A DNA stretch of 64,000 nt from Christiangramia salexigens (GTDB lineage: Bacteria > Bacteroidota > Bacteroidia > Flavobacteriales > Flavobacteriaceae). The notes beneath the pieces were generated by a model. That model was not told where the DNA came from and did not search any database. It saw only the letters and a program-made list of their open reading frames with translations. A program made the translations under genes and the position numbers. Position 1 is the first letter of the stretch. Each line of letters begins with the position of its first letter. The stretch covers positions 204,001 through 268,000 of the forward strand of contig NZ_CP018153.1 in the NCBI RefSeq assembly GCF_001889005.1. Direction: 5' to 3'. Of the stretch, positions 44,180-52,797 are shown in pieces.

Positions 44180-45640
44180 ATGAGTGAAGAAATAAGGGCG
44201 CTGGAGCCCAAAGTTTTATGGAATAAATTCGCAGATCTTAACGCAGTTCCCAGACCTTCAAAAAAGGAGGAGCGCGTTATAGAATTCATTAAAAATTTCG
44301 GAAATAAACTCAACCTTCCAACTGAAGTTGATGAGGTTGGTAACGTTGTTATTCGTAAGCCTGCTACGAGTGGAATGGAGTCCAGAAAGAAAATAGTACT
44401 TCAGGCCCACCTCGATATGGTTCACCAAAAAAATAACGATACCGATTTTGATTTTGATACACAGGGAATCCAGATGTATGTAGACGGTGATTGGGTACGA
44501 GCAAAAGGAACTACATTGGGTGCAGATAACGGACTTGGTGTAGCTACCATGATGGCGATCCTTGAAAGTGATAGTATTGAGCATCCGGCTCTTGAGGCAT
44601 TGTTCACTATAGATGAAGAGACCGGGATGACTGGTGCCAAAGGTTTAAATCCAAATATGCTGGAGGGAGATATTCTTCTTAATCTGGATACCGAGGAGGA
44701 TGATGAGATCGGAATTGGTTGTGCCGGCGGAGTAGATATTACGGCTAACAAAACCTATCAGGAAGAAAATGTTCCTGAAGGATACGTAACCTTTGCGGTA
44801 AAGGTAAAAGGTTTGATGGGGGGACATTCCGGAATGGATATTATCAAGGGCCTTGGTAATGCGAATAAGATGATGAACCGCCTGCTTCAAAATACCGGAG
44901 AAGAGTTTAATCTCAGGGTTTCCAAGATCGATGGGGGAGGGCTTAGAAATGCGATCCCAAGAGAAAGTGAAGCTATAATTGCTTTGCCGGAAACTGAAGT
45001 GCAAAGTTTTAATGCGGAGTTTGAAAAACGTCAGCAAAAAATTAAAACCGAATATGCTTCTCTGGAACCTAATCTTAGTTTAGAGCTAAATAAGATCTCT
45101 GAAGAGGTAAAGGTTATGGACCTAAATTCACAAAAAGAAGTTTTGGCGGCTTTAAGTGGCGCGCACAATGGTGTTTATAGAATGAGTCCCGAAATAGAGG
45201 GGCTTGTGGAGGCTTCCAATAATATTGCGAATGTCACACTGTCAAACGGAGAGGTTTATATTAAATGTCTTACAAGGAGTTCTGTTGAATCCACCAAGGA
45301 TGATCTTGCAAATTCATTGAAGTCTGTATTTGAACTTGCAGGTTTCACTGTTGAATTATCTGGAGAATATCCTGGCTGGGCGCCGAATAGGGAATCTGCC
45401 ATTCTTAAAACATTGGATGAAATCTATCAAAAACTCCATGGAGAGCAGGCAGATATTGCAGCTTGTCATGCCGGTCTTGAATGTGGTATCATTGGAAGTC
45501 ATTATCCTGGCATGGATATGATCTCTTTTGGGCCAACTATTAGAGGAGCACATTCACCCGATGAGCGCGCAAGTATTTCTTCAGCTCAGAAATACTGGAA
45601 GTTTCTAGTAGAGGTTCTTAGGAATATTCCTGAAAATTAA
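44180..45640 (+). CDS. pepD: Aminoacyl-histidine dipeptidase (M20C)
   Basis: Zinc dipeptidase (Xaa-His, carnosine-like) of the M20 family, 486 residues from the ATG at 44180 (MSEEIRALEPKVLWNKFA), which fits PepD lengths; an in-frame TTG 17 codons upstream falls inside the promoter and is rejected. Motifs: AHLDMVHQKNN (metal His), ADNGLGVATMMAI (metal Asp), DEETGMTGAKGL (catalytic Glu and metal Glu) and HAGLECGIIG. Cytoplasmic. Ends at a strong bidirectional terminator. Confidence 0.93.
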   Translation: MSEEIRALEPKVLWNKFADLNAVPRPSKKEERVIEFIKNFGNKLNLPTEVDEVGNVVIRKPATSGMESRKKIVLQAHLDMVHQKNNDTDFDFDTQGIQMYVDGDWVRAKGTTLGADNGLGVATMMAILESDSIEHPALEALFTIDEETGMTGAKGLNPNMLEGDILLNLDTEEDDEIGIGCAGGVDITANKTYQEENVPEGYVTFAVKVKGLMGGHSGMDIIKGLGNANKMMNRLLQNTGEEFNLRVSKIDGGGLRNAIPRESEAIIALPETEVQSFNAEFEKRQQKIKTEYASLEPNLSLELNKISEEVKVMDLNSQKEVLAALSGAHNGVYRMSPEIEGLVEASNNIANVTLSNGEVYIKCLTRSSVESTKDDLANSLKSVFELAGFTVELSGEYPGWAPNRESAILKTLDEIYQKLHGEQADIAACHAGLECGIIGSHYPGMDMISFGPTIRGAHSPDERASISSAQKYWKFLVEVLRNIPEN

Positions 45641-45660
45641 TTGGATAGATTATACTAAAT

Positions 45661-45694
45661 AAAAAAAGCCCCGGAATTTCCGGGGCTTTTTTTT
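45661..45694. terminator. Bidirectional terminator between pepD and the PPIase gene
   Basis: AAGCCCCGGAA pairs with TTTCCGGGGCTT inside a run of A on one side and T on the other, between convergent genes. Confidence 0.9.
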
Positions 45695-45710
45695 AGATCT
45701 TGTTTTAAAC

Positions 45711-46832
45711 TTATTCAGTCATACCTGTGATCTCCAATACGAAGATAAGGTCTGTGTTAGGTGGTATCACTCTCCCTGCACCTCTTTCTCCATAACCTAA
45801 ATGACTTGGGATCCAGACAACTGCTTTGTCACCAACTCTCATTTGCTGGATACCTTCTTTAAATCCAGGGATCATTGGAGCATCAGGGCCATATACCACA
45901 GGCATTGGGCCATATCCACCTTGCATAGCACGTTGCTCATTATATAATCCCATTTCTTTAGCTACTTCTTCCTTATTCGTATCGAACATAGTTCCATCGG
46001 CAAAGTAGCCTTCGTAGATCACATTTACCTTTTGACCTGTTTTAGGTTTATTACCTTCACCTTTGGTCTCAAAATAGATCTTTAAACCGCTTTCAAGAGA
46101 ATCGGCTTTTGGTTTTAAGGCAGCGAATTCATCAGAAACTTTTTTCTTGTTCTCTTCCATTTTACGAGCCGCTTCCTCTTTCTCAGCTTCGATCTCACTC
46201 AGTTTGTTTTCAAAAACGCCCGGAGCATCAAAATTTTTAGCAGCGCTACCTTTTCTAATGATGTTTACTTCATTCATCACCACATCCTTTACAGGACGGT
46301 CTTTAGCTGCGGTTTCTACTTTTCCAATAGCATCTACCACATCCATTCCTTTAACCACTTTACCAAAAACAGTATGCTTACCATCTAATTGTTGTACTGG
46401 TGCAAGGGTGATAAAAAACTGACTTCCGTTAGTTCCGGGACCTGCATTAGCCATAGAAAGGATTCCTTTTGTATCATGGCTTAAAGTATCCACAAATTCA
46501 TCAGGATATTTGTATCCCGGGCCACCACTACCGGTGCCGGTTGGATCCCCACCCTGGATCACAAATCCATCAATGACCCTGTGAAAAATTAATCCATCAT
46601 AATATTTTTTGTCTTTGTAAGTACTGTCAGCCATTTTGCTTGTGCCCTCTGCAAGAGAAACAAAACTGGCAACAGTCATTGGTGTTTCTTCAAAATATAG
46701 TTCGGCAACCACCGGCCCCATAGAGGTTTGGAATTCAGCATACATTCCATCTCCCAATTCCGGGTACTCCTCTTTACAGGAAAATAAACTTGTAGCAATT
46801 GCTAGTAATAAAAAAATACTTTTTGTTCTCAT
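45711..46832 (-). CDS. Peptidyl-prolyl isomerase lipoprotein, cyclophilin-FKBP fusion
   Basis: A 373-residue lipoprotein (SLFSC, Cys19) with two isomerase domains: an N-terminal cyclophilin (GLIFHRVIDGFVIQGGDP, NGSQFFITLAP near 130-140) and a C-terminal FKBP (VIYEGYFADGTMFDTN, PSHLGYGERGAG and VIPPNTDLIFVLEI), joined by a charged coiled-coil linker (EIEAEKEEAARKMEENKKK). Both folds show their active-site residues. Likely a periplasmic or outer-membrane folding factor. It is last in an operon after GldI and a DHH phosphoesterase. Confidence 0.9.
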   Translation of the reverse strand: MRTKSIFLLLAIATSLFSCKEEYPELGDGMYAEFQTSMGPVVAELYFEETPMTVASFVSLAEGTSKMADSTYKDKKYYDGLIFHRVIDGFVIQGGDPTGTGSGGPGYKYPDEFVDTLSHDTKGILSMANAGPGTNGSQFFITLAPVQQLDGKHTVFGKVVKGMDVVDAIGKVETAAKDRPVKDVVMNEVNIIRKGSAAKNFDAPGVFENKLSEIEAEKEEAARKMEENKKKVSDEFAALKPKADSLESGLKIYFETKGEGNKPKTGQKVNVIYEGYFADGTMFDTNKEEVAKEMGLYNEQRAMQGGYGPMPVVYGPDAPMIPGFKEGIQQMRVGDKAVVWIPSHLGYGERGAGRVIPPNTDLIFVLEITGMTE

Positions 46833-46834
46833 TA

Positions 46835-47392
46835 TTAATTATTGGTTTCGTTAACTGGTTCTTCTTTAATATCTCTTAAAGTGACTTTTGCTGTGATTGG
46901 AACATTACTACCAATCTTATTGCGGTCACCATAATAGCCATAAGCTTTATGAGAAGGGAATAGGAAGGTTACTGTTTCTCCTTCTCTCATAAGTTTTAAA
47001 CCTTGCCTTAAGCCGGTGAAAAGCTTTTCCTTGTCTATGGCATATTCTTTTGTGGGTTTTTCTCCTATATCATAGATAGGATCTCCATCTAATGTGGAAA
47101 TCGTATAGTCGAAAACCACGATATCTCCAAATTCGGGTGTTTCGTGGATACTATCTTCTACCTTGTCGTTATAGTAATACCAGAATCCATCTGAAGAGGA
47201 AAGATATTCTGTATCCGGATCATTTGCCATTAGCTTTTTGATCTGATCTTCCTCTTTTGCGATCATTTTTTTGTTAAGCGCAACAGATTCGTCGATATAT
47301 GATCCACTACTTCTGGAAACCGGATATCTTGCTTCGGGAGATTTACACGCCGAAACTATCAGTATTAATAGTATTATTGGTTTTATCTTCAT
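46835..47392 (-). CDS. gldI: Gliding motility-associated FKBP-type PPIase lipoprotein GldI
   Basis: A 185-residue lipoprotein (LIVSAC, Cys16) with a C-terminal FKBP domain: FDYTISTLDGDPIYDIG, LMREGETVTFLFPSHKAYGYYGD and the closing ITAKVTLRDI strand. In flavobacteria GldI is needed for gliding motility (established), probably by folding Gld/Spr components. Length and lipidation fit. It overlaps the DHH phosphoesterase by four bases (its ATG within the stop of that gene) and ends two bases before the fusion PPIase. Confidence 0.87.
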   Translation of the reverse strand: MKIKPIILLILIVSACKSPEARYPVSRSSGSYIDESVALNKKMIAKEEDQIKKLMANDPDTEYLSSSDGFWYYYNDKVEDSIHETPEFGDIVVFDYTISTLDGDPIYDIGEKPTKEYAIDKEKLFTGLRQGLKLMREGETVTFLFPSHKAYGYYGDRNKIGSNVPITAKVTLRDIKEEPVNETNN

Positions 47393-48405
47393 TTTGCTAA
47401 TTGATCTCTGTATTGTGGTAAGATCGTATTGAACTTAACAATGGTATCATTGAGCGAGATATTGCTTTTACCACCTGCAGCATTAATATGCCCGCCACCT
47501 TCAAAATGTGCACGTGCAAATTTATTCACATCAAAATCACCTTTAGATCTAAAAGACATTTTGATGAGGTTTTCATTTTCCTTTTCGATAAAAATGACGG
47601 CAAAAATTATACCTTCAAGCGATAACCCGTAATTCACAAATCCTTCGGTATCACCTTTCTTAAAATTATGGCGATCCAATTCTTCCTGAGATAAGCTAAT
47701 GTATGCCGTTCTTAATTCGTGATTCACCTTTAAATTCTTCAAAGCTGTACCCAGTAACTGAAGTTTGTTCTCAGAATTTGTATCGAATATATTGTTATGT
47801 ATCTCTGCGTTCTTAGCACCTTTATCCATAAGATCAGCGATCACCCTGTGAGTATCACTCGAAGTGGAGCTGAACCTGAAGGAACCTGTATCTGTCATTA
47901 TTCCGGTGTAAAGACATGTTGCAATCTCCGGAGTGATCTTCTTGGATGCCCTTAGTTTATCTATAAAGTTATAAACCATCTGGCAGGTTGAGCTCATCGT
48001 TGAATCACTATAGGTATAATCTGCGTAATCTGACGGTTCCTGGTGATGATCTATCATCACGAAAACAGCTTTTGAAGCGAGCATGGAGTCCTGCATTTCC
48101 CCACAACGGGACAGATTGTTGAAGTCCAATGTGAAAACTATATCGGCCTCGGCGATAAGTCCGTCTGAACGTTCCTTTTCATGTTCATAAATAATAACTT
48201 CATCGTTGCCGGGAAGCCATTTTAGAAAATTAGGGTAATCATTAGGAGCGATCACTTTTACGTGGTGTCCTTTATCTTTTAAAAAATGATAAAGCCCTAG
48301 AGATGATCCCATGGCATCACCATCCGGACCTTTATGAGGGACTATTACTATATTTTCGGCTTTTGCCAGCTCGGCCGTAATTTCGAGAATTCTTGTATCA
48401 ATCAT
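47389..48405 (-). CDS. DHH/DHHA1 phosphoesterase (NrnA-like oligoribonuclease/pAp phosphatase)
   Basis: A 338-residue cytoplasmic protein with an N-terminal DHH domain (VPHKGPDGDAMGSSLGL; VMIDHHQEPSDYADY, the DHH box) and a C-terminal DHHA1 domain (RARAHFEGGGHINAAGG-type GGGH motif). NrnA homologues degrade short RNA and dephosphorylate pAp. It is the first gene of a three-gene operon, DHH-gldI-PPIase, an arrangement seen in Flavobacteriia. Confidence 0.9.
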   Translation of the reverse strand: MIDTRILEITAELAKAENIVIVPHKGPDGDAMGSSLGLYHFLKDKGHHVKVIAPNDYPNFLKWLPGNDEVIIYEHEKERSDGLIAEADIVFTLDFNNLSRCGEMQDSMLASKAVFVMIDHHQEPSDYADYTYSDSTMSSTCQMVYNFIDKLRASKKITPEIATCLYTGIMTDTGSFRFSSTSSDTHRVIADLMDKGAKNAEIHNNIFDTNSENKLQLLGTALKNLKVNHELRTAYISLSQEELDRHNFKKGDTEGFVNYGLSLEGIIFAVIFIEKENENLIKMSFRSKGDFDVNKFARAHFEGGGHINAAGGKSNISLNDTIVKFNTILPQYRDQLAK

Positions 48406-48524
48406 AACTGAGGCTAAATATACAATTTATAAATACTTGAGAAATATAGCCGGCTTTAATTTTCTGCACAAGTTCCGGGTGGAACAAGGGTTAATGATCA
48501 TAGAGCATCATTCCTTTGTTTTAT

Positions 48525-48574
48525 AACGAAATCTGTTAGTAATTAGTTCCAACCTGAATCTAACGAAATTTGTT
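48525..48574 (+). repeat. Direct repeat pair AACGAAAT[CT]TGTT
   Basis: Two 13-base copies differing at one position, with starts 37 bp apart, flanked by ATAA/TTAT, in the ndk upstream region. Possibly a regulator binding site; could also be chance in AT-rich DNA. Confidence 0.4.
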
Positions 48575-48643
48575 GTTATAAGACGTTGTTCATGTTCAAT
48601 AGGAGGCTGGCGATCAGTCTTTAAACATAAAAGCTTAAAGAGC

Positions 48644-48673
48644 TTGTATATGGAAAGGAATTATTTATTTTTG
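48644..48673 (+). promoter_or_regulatory. Flavobacterial-type promoter of ndk
   Basis: TTG at 48644-48646, a 19-nt spacer and TATTTTTG at 48666-48673, 22 bases before the ndk ATG. Confidence 0.65.
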
Positions 48674-48695
48674 CACCAAATTTAAAAACCATATA

Positions 48696-49115
48696 ATGGC
48701 AGATAATAGAACATTCACCATGATTAAGCCAGATGCAGTAGAGAACGGGCATATTGGTGGAATACTAGATCAGATCACAGCTTCAGGATTTAGAATTGTA
48801 GCAATGAAGCTTACACAAATGACTCAAAGAGATGCTGAAACTTTTTATGCTATCCATAAAGAGCGTCCATTTTTCGGAGAATTAGTGGAATTCATGACTC
48901 GTGGTCCAATCGTTGCAGCTATTCTTGAGAAGGATAATGCAGTAGAAGATTTCAGAACTCTTATTGGAGCAACTAACCCTGAAGAGGCAGCTGAAGGAAC
49001 TATCAGAAAGAAGTATGCTACAAGCATTGGAGAAAATGCAGTTCACGGAAGTGATAGTGATGAAAACGCTGAGATAGAAGGTGCTTTCCATTTCTCAGGA
49101 AGAGAGATGTTTTAA
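48696..49115 (+). CDS. ndk: Nucleoside diphosphate kinase
   Basis: Transfers phosphate from NTPs to NDPs by a phospho-histidine intermediate. The 139 residues have the [15 protein letters not shown] start, [13 protein letters not shown], and the active-site His117 in NAVHGSDS. Length is normal for the family. Single gene with its own promoter and terminator, converging with DUF721. Confidence 0.97.
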   Translation: MADNRTFTMIKPDAVENGHIGGILDQITASGFRIVAMKLTQMTQRDAETFYAIHKERPFFGELVEFMTRGPIVAAILEKDNAVEDFRTLIGATNPEEAAEGTIRKKYATSIGENAVHGSDSDENAEIEGAFHFSGREMF

Positions 49116-49135
49116 GAAGCATTAATGATATTTAC

Positions 49136-49169
49136 AAAAAAAGCCATTCGATTTCGAATGGCTTTTTTT
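49136..49169. terminator. Bidirectional terminator after ndk
   Basis: AAAAAAGCCATTCGA pairs with TCGAATGGCTTTTTTT, between convergent genes; the T run on each strand suits both. It overlaps the final codons of the DUF721 gene by two bases. Confidence 0.87.
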
Positions 49170-49464
49170 ATCTTAAAACTAATTTGGTAATGACTTTTTT
49201 GCCCATTTCCTCATTCATAATCCGGATGATCTTTTCTTTGCCGTAACTCAATTCTTCCCTTAGAACCGATGAACTTAACTGAACGTATAAAACATCATTC
49301 TTCAGTTTTATTCCGGTAGTATATTTTTTGATGGCAGGTCCCATTTGGTCATTCCACACATCCTGGATCTTGACTTGATTCAGGCCTTTGTCCAGCTTGT
49401 TTTCATCTACGAAACTCTTTAGCAGGTCGCTGAGTTTCATTTCTTCATTCTTTCGTCTTTTCAT
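49168..49464 (-). CDS. DUF721 domain-containing protein (DciA-like)
   Basis: Small cytoplasmic protein of 98 residues. The pattern fits DUF721: VQIQDVWNDQMGPAIKKYTTGIKLKNDVLYVQLSSSVLREEL, seen in pieces such as IQDVWNDQMGP and LREELSYGKEKI. Family member DciA loads the replicative helicase in other bacteria, and many DUF721 genes lie beside recF, as here. The first ATG (49464) overlaps the preceding lipoprotein gene by 20 bases; an ATG eight codons on (MKLSDLLKSF) is possible. Confidence 0.8.
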   Translation of the reverse strand: MKRRKNEEMKLSDLLKSFVDENKLDKGLNQVKIQDVWNDQMGPAIKKYTTGIKLKNDVLYVQLSSSVLREELSYGKEKIIRIMNEEMGKKVITKLVLR

Positions 49465-49882
49465 CTTTTGGAGCTATGAGTGGTTCGTGTTTTATATAAT
49501 AGTATTTTTTTCCATCACTGGAAAGAATAATCAGTTCGTCGTCTTTAGCTTTTAGCACTTCCTCTTTCCAGTTATCATATGGCGTGGAATAATAAAGCAT
49601 TAAGGTATTATTCTCAATTTTGGCTTCAACGTCTTCTTCGGTTTGAGTAGCGATATACCCTCCATCTATCTTAGGCTTAAGCTTTTTTCTGAAGCCTGTG
49701 GAGTTAGTGATCTCAATATAGTCTATGTACTCGCTTAAACTATATTCTATTACAGAATCTTTTTTGATCTCTACCTTGTCTATTTGCCAATAGCCATTCA
49801 CGTTTTTTAGCTGATCCTCCGGCTTAGCATGTTCGCAGGCTATAACAATAAAAAGGATCACTATGCCAATCAATTTTTTCAA
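49445..49882 (-). CDS. Small lipoprotein, lipocalin-like
   Basis: Unrecognised in function. The 145-residue protein has a lipoprotein signal (LFIVIAC, Cys16) and a beta-rich remainder ([42 protein letters not shown]) of the lipocalin-like type common in Bacteroidetes. The start is TTG, overlapping the recF stop in a TTGA junction. It sits between recF and DUF721, an arrangement conserved in flavobacteria as far as I recall. Confidence 0.7.
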   Translation of the reverse strand: MKKLIGIVILFIVIACEHAKPEDQLKNVNGYWQIDKVEIKKDSVIEYSLSEYIDYIEITNSTGFRKKLKPKIDGGYIATQTEEDVEAKIENNTLMLYYSTPYDNWKEEVLKAKDDELIILSSDGKKYYYIKHEPLIAPKDEKTKE

Positions 49883-50958
49883 AGCTTAAAAATTTTATAG
49901 GATTGATTACTGCTTTTTACAACTTTTTCAGTCCGGTCTGCATGAGTGTCGCTTAAAAATATTTGTCCAAGTTCATTGGTGGCTACTAGTGCAACTATAT
50001 GTGCAACCCGGTTTTCGTCCAGTTTATCGAATATATCATCCAGTAGTAAAATGGGATTCACTTTACTTATGCTTTTAATAAAATCGAATTGTGCCAATTT
50101 TAAAGAAATAAGAAAGGATTTCTGCTGGCCCTGAGATCCGAATTTTTTAATGGGATGGTTTTCTATCTCAAAACTTAGGTCGTCTTTGTGAATCCCAACA
50201 GAAGTATACTGTAAGGCCATATCTTTTTGAAGGTTTTCCTCCAGAAGTGTGCCCAGATCCTTGTCAAAAAGCTGACTTTTATAGTTGATATCAACCTGCT
50301 CCTTGTTATTGGTAATGTCTGAATATCTCTTATTAAAAATAGGTATGAACTCTTTTAAAAATTCCTTTCGCTTTTCAAACAGGTCCTGTCCAAGACTTTT
50401 AAGCTGTAAATTATAAACTTCCAGAGTGTCTCTCTCAAAGGTGTTATTGGCAGCAAAGTACTTTAGAAGTGAATTTCTTTGAGAAACCGTTTTAGAATAC
50501 TGTAATAGTTTATTAAGGTAAACCGGATCACTTTGAGAAATTACCCCATCGATAAATTTTCTTCTGGTTTCAGATCCTTCAATAATCAGGTCTCTGTCTG
50601 CAGGTGAGATTATTACGGTTGGGATAAAGCCGATATGGTCACTTACCTTATCATAAGCCTTATTATTTCTCTTTATGATCTTCTTTTGGCCTTTCTTGGC
50701 ACTAACCAGAACCTTTTCGGGTTTATCATTTTTTTCAAATTCTCCCTCTACCACAAAAAATTCTGAATCGTGATTAATGTTTTGGGAGGTAATAGGGTTA
50801 AAATAGCTTTTTCCAAAGGATAGATGATAAATGCTGTCCAGGACGTTGGTTTTCCCTACTCCGTTATTTCCCACAAGGCAGTTGATCTTTTCATCGAAAT
50901 CAAATTCAGCCGACTTCAGATTCTTATAATTAAGCAGGCTTAGATTTTTTAAATGCAT
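49879..50958 (-). CDS. recF: DNA replication and repair protein RecF
   Basis: SMC-like ATPase that helps RecOR load RecA at gaps. The 359-residue protein has the Walker [19 protein letters not shown] (GNNGVGKT at 30-37), the signature [18 protein letters not shown] and Walker [15 protein letters not shown]. Length is usual. It diverges from the TPR protein gene across a 147-bp AT-rich region and begins a recF-lipoprotein-DUF721 operon. Confidence 0.95.
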   Translation of the reverse strand: MHLKNLSLLNYKNLKSAEFDFDEKINCLVGNNGVGKTNVLDSIYHLSFGKSYFNPITSQNINHDSEFFVVEGEFEKNDKPEKVLVSAKKGQKKIIKRNNKAYDKVSDHIGFIPTVIISPADRDLIIEGSETRRKFIDGVISQSDPVYLNKLLQYSKTVSQRNSLLKYFAANNTFERDTLEVYNLQLKSLGQDLFEKRKEFLKEFIPIFNKRYSDITNNKEQVDINYKSQLFDKDLGTLLEENLQKDMALQYTSVGIHKDDLSFEIENHPIKKFGSQGQQKSFLISLKLAQFDFIKSISKVNPILLLDDIFDKLDENRVAHIVALVATNELGQIFLSDTHADRTEKVVKSSNQSYKIFKL

Positions 50959-51105
50959 AAATCGCTGTGTTTCAGCTGGGAATAATTAATTTGAACTAAT
51001 TGGATTTCAGCTCCAAAAGGACTCCAAATTATTCAAAAAATACAAATATTTTCTCTTTTAATTTTCACAAAAAATTATATTTTTGCCACGCATTAAACAC
51101 TTTTT

Positions 51106-51879
51106 ATGGCATCTTATAAGAAAAGAGGATACAAGCCTTCCAATAAGGAAGAAAGAAGAAAATCGGCAGAAGAAGAATCTACAACTGCTGAAGTTTTTAA
51201 TACTTTAGATGAAGGGGCGAGTAAAACCGAGACATGGGTTGCCGATAACCAGAAGTATATATACATTATTGTAGGAGTTGCTATTGTAGCAGTTCTTGGA
51301 TATTTAGGGTATAACCGTTTTATTCAGGAGCCAAAGCAGAATGAGGCTGCTAATGAAATGGCTCAGGCTCAGGATTATATGGCTTCTGCATTGAGGTCTA
51401 ACGGAGCGCAAAGCGATTCACTTTATAACTTAGCCCTAACCGGGGGAGAGGGTAAGTATGGATTTCTTGATATTATAAAGAATTACGGTGGTACAGATGC
51501 TGCAAATCTTGCTCATTATAATGCCGGTTTCGCATACCTTAGAACAGGTAAGTATCAGGAAGCTATAGATCACCTTGAGGATTTTAGCAGTGATGATGAG
51601 ATCTTTTCGGCTTTAGCGAAAGGTGGAATAGGTGATGCTTTTATGCAATTGGATCAACCGGAGGAAGCTTTAGGTTACTATGAAAAAGCTGCCGAGATGA
51701 GGTCTAATTCATTTACCACGCCAAGATTCTTATTAAAAGCTGCAATAACAGCTATTAAACTTGGTAAAGGAGAAGATGCTGAAGAGTTTCTTCTTCAAAT
51801 AGAGGATGAGTATCCTGATGCACCGGAAGCTGATAAAGTACCTGTTTATCTTGGACAGGCTCGTGCAATGAACAAATAA
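51106..51879 (+). CDS. TPR-containing inner-membrane protein (YfgM-like)
   Basis: A 257-residue protein with a cytoplasmic basic and acidic N-terminus (KRGYKPSNKEERRKSAEEES), one transmembrane helix (about 48-68, YIYIIVGVAIVAVLGYLGY) and a periplasmic set of TPR units (YNAGFAYLRTGKYQEAIDHL; AKGGIGDAFMQLDQPEEALGYYEKA). It resembles YfgM, a SecYEG-associated chaperone-like protein; the role here is inferred. It leads a co-directional run with ribH, and ribH begins three bases after its stop. A TATTTTTG element at 51078-51085 may be its -7. Confidence 0.82.
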   Translation: MASYKKRGYKPSNKEERRKSAEEESTTAEVFNTLDEGASKTETWVADNQKYIYIIVGVAIVAVLGYLGYNRFIQEPKQNEAANEMAQAQDYMASALRSNGAQSDSLYNLALTGGEGKYGFLDIIKNYGGTDAANLAHYNAGFAYLRTGKYQEAIDHLEDFSSDDEIFSALAKGGIGDAFMQLDQPEEALGYYEKAAEMRSNSFTTPRFLLKAAITAIKLGKGEDAEEFLLQIEDEYPDAPEADKVPVYLGQARAMNK

Positions 51880-51882
51880 ATT

Positions 51883-52389
51883 ATGGCTACAGAAGGAAAT
51901 AACCTTTCCCAATACGATAAAGATACGATCCCAAACGCGAAAGATTTTCGGTTTGGGATCGTTGTTTCTGAATGGAATGATGAGATCACTGAAGGCCTCT
52001 TTCAGGGGGCATTCGATGCTTTAATTGAAAATGGAGTTCTTAAGGAGAATATTGTTAGGTGGAATGTGCCTGGGAGTTTTGAGCTGATCTATGGCTGCAA
52101 AAAGATGCAGGAAACCTTTGAGATGCTTGATGCTGTAATTGCAATTGGAAATGTTATCCAGGGTGAGACCAAGCATTTCGATTTTGTTTGTGAAGGAGTT
52201 ACACAGGGAATTAAAGACCTAAACCTTCAAAGTGATATTCCCGTGATCTTTTGCGTGCTTACCGATAATAATATAGAGCAGTCCAGAGCTCGTAGTGGAG
52301 GTAAACACGGTAATAAAGGTACCGAAGCTGCAATCGCCGGTATAAAAATGGCGCAATTAAGGAAAGACGCCCGTTTTTACAAGGGTTAA
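51883..52389 (+). CDS. ribH: 6,7-dimethyl-8-ribityllumazine synthase
   Basis: Condenses the pyrimidine 5-amino-6-ribitylamino-uracil with 3,4-dihydroxy-2-butanone-4-phosphate to lumazine, the precursor of riboflavin. The 168 residues show NVPGSFELIYG, GNVIQGETKHFDFVC and the phosphate-binding RSGGKHGNKGTEAAIAG, with an active-site His in KHF. Length fits. Genes of the other riboflavin steps are not nearby. Confidence 0.95.
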   Translation: MATEGNNLSQYDKDTIPNAKDFRFGIVVSEWNDEITEGLFQGAFDALIENGVLKENIVRWNVPGSFELIYGCKKMQETFEMLDAVIAIGNVIQGETKHFDFVCEGVTQGIKDLNLQSDIPVIFCVLTDNNIEQSRARSGGKHGNKGTEAAIAGIKMAQLRKDARFYKG

Positions 52390-52503
52390 CCGCCTTTCTT
52401 TCAACTTCAAAGCGGCACTATTCTTGTTCATGTATTATACCTCTAAGGCTTCGTTTATCTGAAGCTTTTTGAGTAAATTTGAACAAGTTAATTATCTACA
52501 GTT

Positions 52504-52797
52504 TTGAAAATCAATTTTAATAAGCTCAGGAAAAATTCCAGGTATAACTATACCCCAAGATATTATAAGGGTAAGGATACCGGAAATATCTATGACTTTG
52601 ATTCAAAATTTCAAAAATATAAGGATGCCACAAATTCAATAGATTTTGGATCCCAGTGGGCAGACGCCCGGGAGTCCAGTCGTACCCGTGGCAACCGAAG
52701 CATCAACAAACGAGTGATCTATATTATTATAATTTTGATTTTTATATGTCTGTGGATCTTAGATTTTGATTTGTCTATTTTCTCGAATCCCCGATAA
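52504..52797 (+). CDS. Small conserved membrane protein between ribH and mutL
   Basis: No characterised family recognised. The 97-residue protein has a basic N-terminus (NKLRKNSRYNYTPRYYKG), a hydrophilic middle, and one C-terminal helix (INKRVIYIIIILIFICLWI, about 68-88). It uses a TTG start; the region KINFNKLRKNSRYNY aligns with what I recall from flavobacterial homologues that are sometimes mislabelled as riboflavin synthase subunit beta. Its TAA stop abuts the mutL ATG (TAAATG), so it is co-translated with mutL. Confidence 0.7.
   Translation: MKINFNKLRKNSRYNYTPRYYKGKDTGNIYDFDSKFQKYKDATNSIDFGSQWADARESSRTRGNRSINKRVIYIIIILIFICLWILDFDLSIFSNPR

Larger units (their letters stand above)
48406..48695. 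other. Longest gene-free stretch (290 bp), divergent region of the DHH gene and ndk
   Basis: Holds the ndk promoter at its right end, a small inverted repeat (GTTCC/GGAAC near 48472-48485), and two copies of AACGAAAT[CT]TGTT (48525-48537 and 48562-48574). No RNA gene or reading frame is recognised. Confidence 0.6.
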
